Source: JBOGEB01 sp050743125 (GTDB taxonomy: Bacteria; Actinomycetota; Nitriliruptoria; Euzebyales; Egibacteraceae). From it: a stretch of 11,928 nucleotides of DNA. The translations under genes were made by a program, and so were the position numbers. Location: NCBI GenBank assembly GCA_050743125.1, contig JBOGEB010000134.1:1-11928 (forward strand), in the 5' to 3' direction. The number at the start of each line of letters is the position of its first letter. The first letter of the stretch is position 1. Below are positions 7,885 through 11,928 of the stretch, one piece after another. Under the pieces are notes generated by a model, which saw only the letters and a program-made list of their open reading frames with translations, did not search any database and was not told where the DNA came from.

Positions 7885-10299
7885 CTATTGTAAGCCCCTC
7901 GTTGTCGATTTTATAGGAAGAGTCTTGAGTAAGAGGCCCGCGAAAACATAGGCGATCACGCCAACTATCGATGAGATTACCACAGTGAGCCGGACTAATA
8001 CTTGTAATGCTAGGTGTGCCCCAAGTGCGCGTATAAAGGTAGCCTGCTTGTCCCGAATAGGGGTATTAAACTCTAAAGTGGTAATGTTACGGACAAGTTC
8101 TATAGACTGTGCAAACCATGAGCCCGTGAGCTGTTGGCCCGCGAACCTTCCATTAAAGCGCAGTCTGCATTGGTCAGCGTAATGACGCATGTTCTGCTCG
8201 CTGGCCCATGGGAGGAACCCTCCAGCGAGGAACAGCGGAGCACTACCAGCTTTCAACATATTTACAAATGCATAGTCTGCGTTGGAGTGAGTAAAAACGA
8301 AAGCCGGAAGCCACAAGAGCGCTATAACCATGAGTGCCCGGAGGCCCTCATTCTGAAAATGATTCCAGCCTGGTGCCCGATCGGTTGCATACCAGCTACT
8401 CTTTCCTGCGTATATTATAGCCGCCGCAGCGAACACCACAACAGAGCGGACGAGTACAGCTCCCAATAAGAGGACAACTGCCATACCAAGAGATAACCCC
8501 CCTGACCCGACACCAGTAAGGATTGCCCAGTAGATAATCCCTCCAGCAACCAGGCCGGCTAGTGAACTAGTCACGACGTCAAGCCGAGTAGGGCTTTCCA
8601 TGCACATAAATGTGCTATCCATGATAGTGGTCACAGCGGTATCAAATCCGATTGCTAGAGTAATGCTAAGCGCTATGACTGAGATAAATCCATGCCACCC
8701 AACCTGAATAGTCATCACTGTGGTGATGAAGGCACCAATTCCCAACGCTAGCGCCGTGGTCCAACGATTCCATACCCTCATGGGGTTGCGCTCATCTGGC
8801 ATGTCCTCAGGAAGAGACCTTCGCGCGAACATTAGCTTCTGCTCAGGGAGAGTGAGGAGAACAACAATCGCGGCCCACACCAAAACCGCTAGCGGTAATG
8901 ACCAATCAATACGGTTTTGTCCCGAAAGGGTAATGGTTTTACTATCTACAGCCAACACGGCTAGTGGAATGATTGCTAGAAATACGGCCATCGCCAGCCC
9001 GATAGATAACGTCCAAACAACTTTATTAGTTAAGCCAATGTCGCGTAGCACATTGTCACGATTGACTTCATTCCTTTCTTTGCGCTCAGCATCAGCCAGG
9101 ACTACCCAAAATTGCTGAACACCCGCCATGAGATACAGCACAACAAAGCCTGGCACTAAAAAACCGACCACATCGGTCACTTGACTACCGTACTTGTGCA
9201 GGGTGGTGCCCAACGCGATGCTGACGATCACAAAGAGAAAGATCGTAATAGCCCGCACAGTAAAAGCAGCCTCCGGCCGTCTCCATATAATGATGGAGTC
9301 GAGCACTGCGATCAAAGCCAGCAATGCCATAATCCACCAGTTCATCGAGGGAAGTCGCGCAGTTTCTATAGCAACCAACACAGTTGCCGCTGGCAATAGA
9401 GTAAACCGTACCCCTGCCCACGTGAGAAGATTTTCCCCATCTGCCCCAGAGCTATGATTGGTGGATCTTGGATACTTAAGGAAAGCTACTGCGGTTCCTG
9501 CGCTTATCGCCGCGAGAACCCACGGAACGAAAGCAGGACTATCCCGGACGGACCCAAGTGCACATTCCCAAAGCACGATGGCTGCCACAATGGCGGTTGC
9601 AAGGGGACCTGTGAGAAGCAGAGCGCTACGGCCGAGCATCAGCAATACTAGCCCGAGCACTAAAACTAACGCAACGGGAAGCGCGCCAAGAGTACCATAT
9701 GTAGCTAGACCCTCAGACGACCGCGCAGAGTCGACAACAACGGTCGTGACGAAAAGCCCGGCAGCCGACACTAGAAGTGCCGCACCGTTGGATCGCAGCA
9801 AGCTTTGAGCTTCACCACGAGCCGTCGCATCCCCGCGAAGAGCAGAGCGAAGATTGATAAGCAATCCACAAAATGTGGCTGCAACTACAGTAGATGTCAT
9901 GGTAAGAAAGACAGCATGATACCAACCGACTGGCGAAAAATGATGGGGCTCCGGCAGCATCCAGTTTAGCTTTGGTGCGGGATCGGTGTACCAAGAGGCA
10001 TGCGAAAGAATTCCCACAATCGCGCCTGCAATCCCTGCAGTATATAAAAATAAATGCTGATGAGGTGATCGCATGACCGGATGGCGATTCTTCGCGAGAA
10101 ACAATCCATATACAGTTACAGGCAGGAAGAGGCCGTCTCCGAGGGTTCCACTTAGATAGTCTGAGAATGATGGAAGCGAGGGCGAATGATCTAGAAAAAG
10201 TGACCATAAGCCCATTACGACGAAGCCCGCCCCGAAGGTGGCTAGTGCAGCGCTCCAGGCTATCAACGTCGCACGGCGCCCATCGTTCTGCTCCCGCAC
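7885..10299 (-). CDS. Large polytopic membrane protein of unknown function (804 residues)
   Basis: I do not recognise the family. GTG 10299 is chosen because AAAGGAGG lies about 5 bases upstream (10312-10305); the frame is unbroken to the TAG at 7885. By eye there are about 20 hydrophobic segments, beginning at residues 10-33 and ending about 770-795, so it is an integral cytoplasmic-membrane protein without a cleavable signal. The first 150 residues have polar residues between helices that look functional: LSGTLGDG near 50, HASWYTDPAPKLNW near 101-114, and PEPHHF...GWYHAVF near 116-131. Two charged loops stand out, about 398-422 (DAERKERNEVNRDNVLRDIG) and about 705-765, before a last hydrophobic hairpin. 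Its G+C content is about half, well below both flanks (sample lines 43% and 57%), suggesting acquisition from elsewhere. It stands alone between insertion sequences, with its own promoter. Transporter or membrane enzyme are both possible. Confidence 0.85.
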   Translation of the reverse strand: MREQNDGRRATLIAWSAALATFGAGFVVMGLWSLFLDHSPSLPSFSDYLSGTLGDGLFLPVTVYGLFLAKNRHPVMRSPHQHLFLYTAGIAGAIVGILSHASWYTDPAPKLNWMLPEPHHFSPVGWYHAVFLTMTSTVVAATFCGLLINLRSALRGDATARGEAQSLLRSNGAALLVSAAGLFVTTVVVDSARSSEGLATYGTLGALPVALVLVLGLVLLMLGRSALLLTGPLATAIVAAIVLWECALGSVRDSPAFVPWVLAAISAGTAVAFLKYPRSTNHSSGADGENLLTWAGVRFTLLPAATVLVAIETARLPSMNWWIMALLALIAVLDSIIIWRRPEAAFTVRAITIFLFVIVSIALGTTLHKYGSQVTDVVGFLVPGFVVLYLMAGVQQFWVVLADAERKERNEVNRDNVLRDIGLTNKVVWTLSIGLAMAVFLAIIPLAVLAVDSKTITLSGQNRIDWSLPLAVLVWAAIVVLLTLPEQKLMFARRSLPEDMPDERNPMRVWNRWTTALALGIGAFITTVMTIQVGWHGFISVIALSITLAIGFDTAVTTIMDSTFMCMESPTRLDVVTSSLAGLVAGGIIYWAILTGVGSGGLSLGMAVVLLLGAVLVRSVVVFAAAAIIYAGKSSWYATDRAPGWNHFQNEGLRALMVIALLWLPAFVFTHSNADYAFVNMLKAGSAPLFLAGGFLPWASEQNMRHYADQCRLRFNGRFAGQQLTGSWFAQSIELVRNITTLEFNTPIRDKQATFIRALGAHLALQVLVRLTVVISSIVGVIAYVFAGLLLKTLPIKSTTRGLQ

Positions 10300-10365
10300 G
10301 ACCCCCTCCTTTACCCGCTTACCCGACGAACATTAGTGAGGCTGTGGGCCTTATCCCGCAATTCT

Positions 10366-10396
10366 ATTATACCAAGCCATGTGACCGCGATGGCAA
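10366..10396 (-). promoter_or_regulatory. Extended -10 promoter of the membrane-protein gene
   Basis: On the minus strand TATAAT lies at 10371-10366, preceded by TGG (TG-N extended -10 element). TTGCCA at 10396-10391 is a possible -35 with a 19-base spacer, longer than the usual 17, so the extended -10 probably matters more. A transcript would start near 10359 and have about 60 bases of leader before GTG 10299. Confidence 0.6.
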
Positions 10397-10398
10397 GG

Positions 10399-10414
10399 GA
10401 TCTTCCCCAAGATC
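10399..10414. repeat. Palindrome abutting the -35 element, possible operator
   Basis: GATCTT-CCCC-AAGATC is a perfect 6-bp inverted repeat around four bases. It ends two bases upstream of the candidate -35 of the membrane-protein gene, a usual place for a regulator site. No regulator gene is in the window. An operator is inference only. Confidence 0.35.
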
Positions 10415-10420
10415 AGGGGT

Positions 10421-10440
10421 CGAGGCCACCATTAGCCTCG
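10421..10440. repeat. Short stem-loop at the edge of the lower-G+C island
   Basis: CGAGGC-CACCATTA-GCCTCG forms a 6-bp stem with an 8-base loop. There is no T run after it in either direction, so a terminator is not well supported. It marks roughly where base composition returns to high G+C. Confidence 0.35.
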
Positions 10441-10456
10441 ATGTTTCGCGCGGGTT

Positions 10457-10558
10457 GGTTTGTGAACGGGTGAAATAGGCAGGAAAGTCCTCCTGACCTG
10501 GGATAATCCGGTTTGTGAACAGCACCGGACCCCAAAAGGAGGACTCACCTTGAAAGTG
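10457..10558 (+). promoter_or_regulatory. Hairpin leader hiding a Shine-Dalgarno sequence, before a disrupted start codon
   Basis: The 418 bases 10300-10717 between the membrane gene and the second ISL3 gene hold no clear gene. They contain this leader. AGTCCTCCT (10486-10494) pairs with AGGAGGACT (10537-10545). Inside it TCCGGT (10507-10512) pairs with ACCGGA (10524-10529), and GGG (10500-10502) can pair with CCC (10530-10532). The outer right arm contains AAAGGAGG, followed at 10550 by TTGAAAGTG, a plausible TTG start. GGTTTGTGAAC occurs twice, at 10457-10467 and 10510-10520. The second ISL3 element starts at about 10559, so whatever gene began at 10550 is cut after about three codons. Its MKV start and the RBS-hiding hairpin would fit the 5' end of another insertion sequence (an IS1380-type transposase is a weak guess). 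Confidence 0.45.
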
Positions 10559-11928
10559 GGCGCTTCTGTAGGAGTTGTGGGTCGCCGGGAGGCGCTGGGA
10601 GCGGGTAGGTGCTGGTCAGCGGGTGGCCAGGCGGCCAAGAAGGGATTGAGGGGACGCGCACGGCGCAGGCCAAGGATCTGCGGCGTCCAAACCATCGATC
10701 CGAAGGGTCAGGTCGCCGTGCGCGTCACTGCTGCATTCAACAAGATGTTGGCGCTGGTCGGGGTGTGGGTCAGCGCGGTCGCCTTCGAGTCAGACCGCAT
10801 CGTGGTCACGGTCAGGCTGCGCCGGTTCAAGCTGGTCTGTCCGCACTGCGAGGCGAGCACGTGGAAGCGGTATGACACCCGGGGGGTGGATTCGACGTGG
10901 CGGGCGTTGGACCTGGGCGCGTGGGAGGTCGCGGTGAGGGCGAGACTGCGGCGGCTGTGCTGCCCTGAGCACGGGGTGGTGGTCGAGGGCGCGCCGTTCG
11001 CCCGGGCCGGGCCGCGGTTCGCCGCCGACTTCGCGGACCTCGTCGCGTGGCTGGCTCGAAGATGGACAAGACCTCGCCTGACCAGGCTGTGTCGCGTGAG
11101 CTGGCGTACGGTCGGCGCGATCGTGGCTCGGGTGGTGGACGAGCGGCTGGACCCCAACCGGCTGAACGGGCTGTATGACATCGGCATCGACGAGATCGCT
11201 CACCGCAAAGGCCGCCGCTACCTCAAGGTCGTCACCGGCCACGCCAAAGGCAAGGTGATCTGGACCGGCGAGGGCCGCGACGCCGACACGCCCCGGGAAG
11301 CTCTTCGACGAGCTCGGACCGCAGCGGACGCGCAAGCTGGCGGCGGTGAGTATGGACATGAGCCCCGCCTACGCCAACCCCGTCGCTGAGCACGCGCCCG
11401 AGGCGACGATCTGCCTGGACCCATGTCACGTAGTGGCGTTGGCGAACAAAGCGCTGGACGAGGCGCGCCGAGCGCACTGGAACCACCTGCGCGCCCACGG
11501 GGGCAACGACGCTGCCCGCAAGCTCAAAGGCGCCCGCTGGGCGCTGCGCAAACGCCCCGAGAATCTCACAGAACGGCAAGCCGGCACGCTTGGGGAGCTC
11601 GAGCGCGCCGGCGGCAGGGTGTGGCGCGCCTATCAGCTCAACCAGGCGCTGCGAGCGGTCTTCGCCGGCGACCTGACCTTCGACGAGGCCGCCGAGCTGC
11701 CCGACCGGTTCCTGTCACGAGCCCAGCGCAGCCGCATCCCCGAGTTCGTCACCTTGGGCCGCACGATCCGAAAGCACCGCCACGGCATCCTCGAAGCCGT
11801 ACGGCTGGGGATCAACAACGCCCGCGCCGAGGCGCTCAACGCCAAGATCAAACTCGTCGTCCGCCGCGCCCGCGGGTTCCACAGCGTCCCCGCGCTGCAA
11901 GCCATGACCATGCTGTGCTGCGGCCCGA
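10559..11928 (+). mobile_element. Second ISL3-family insertion sequence, right end outside the window
   Basis: The left end is placed at GGCGCTTCTGTAGGAGTTGTG (from 10559), which resembles ISL3-family termini (GGC-x-CTT followed by TTGTGG). The candidate 8-bp flank is 10551-10558. The transposase fills the rest and is still open at 11928. Its sequence differs clearly from the first ISL3 remnant in the C-terminal half, so the two are separate elements and not copies. Confidence 0.7.
10718..11928 (+). pseudogene. ISL3-family transposase, one frameshift, 3' end cut by window
   Basis: GTG 10718 (VRVTAAFNKMLALVGVWV) is chosen because ISL3 transposases start this way and GAAGG lies about 9 bases upstream. 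The same frame runs back to TTG 10550, but those 56 residues look like untranslated DNA. In order: zinc-ribbon CPHC near residues 41-44 and CCPEHG near 83, a DNA-binding helical region (TRPRLTRLCRVSWRTVGAIV), then the DDE triad: Asp in GIDEIAHRKG (about 158), Asp in VSMDMSPAY (about 213) and Glu in NNARAEALNAK (about 371). A run of four C at 11291-11294, after RDADTP, carries one extra base; the correct frame resumes at GKLFDELGPQRTRK and is open to 11928. About ten to twenty C-terminal residues should lie beyond the window. With one C removed the gene would be intact, so it could be active or a sequence error. Confidence 0.87.

Noticed and set aside
8134..8469. 111-residue plus-strand open frame in the lower-G+C island
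   Set aside because: It is antisense to the intact membrane-protein gene, with no ribosome binding site or family features seen.
10421..10440. Rho-independent terminator
   Set aside because: A six-pair stem without a T run on either side.
1..11928. CRISPR array, tRNA, rRNA or replication origin
   Set aside because: No regularly spaced repeats, cloverleaf-like segments, conserved rRNA motifs or iteron clusters were noticed in reading both strands.

Overview
This is a window of high-G+C DNA (most lines are about two thirds G+C, with codons ending in G or C), typical of an actinobacterium. I cannot name the genus. It is an accumulation of mobile elements beside two broken metabolic genes, plus one lower-G+C island that carries the only large intact gene.

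Layout. (1) Positions 39-221 hold the C-terminal remnant of an FMN-dependent alpha-hydroxy-acid oxidase. (2) Positions 319-2177 (minus) hold a nearly full-length dihydroxy-acid dehydratase gene, ilvD, broken by five small indels. (3) Positions 2260-3558 hold an ISAzo13-family insertion sequence with inverted repeats and a TTA target duplication; its transposase is frameshifted. (4) Positions 3562-3978 hold the middle part of an ISL3-family transposase. The missing C-terminus of that gene resumes 3.7 kb downstream at 7699-7857. (5) Between the two ISL3 pieces, at 3980-7698, lies a complete-looking Tn554-type element. It has tnpA and tnpB (two tyrosine recombinases) and tnpC (small helix-turn-helix/coiled-coil protein), overlapping start to stop, bounded by the 10-bp inverted repeat TTATCTGGAG/CTCCAGATAA. 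It therefore inserted into the ISL3 gene, within codons for the catalytic-Glu region. (6) Positions about 7858-10440 are a lower-G+C island with an 804-residue polytopic membrane protein of unknown function on the minus strand, with its own extended -10 promoter and strong ribosome binding site. (7) Positions 10441-10558 hold a short leader with a long hairpin that hides a Shine-Dalgarno sequence; it looks like the start of another, unidentified gene. (8) From about 10559 to the window end is a second, different ISL3-family element, with one frameshift, running off the edge.

Inferred history: an ISL3 copy entered, lost its 5' half, and received the Tn554-like element; ISAzo13 landed next to its truncated edge. 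A second ISL3 element closed off the other side of the membrane-protein island. Small indels occur in almost every high-G+C gene but not in the membrane-protein gene. That means either genuine decay with selection on the one intact gene, or sequence errors in G/C runs. A 16-nt insertion and a 5-nt tandem duplication favour real decay for at least part of them. No rRNA, tRNA, CRISPR array or replication origin was seen.
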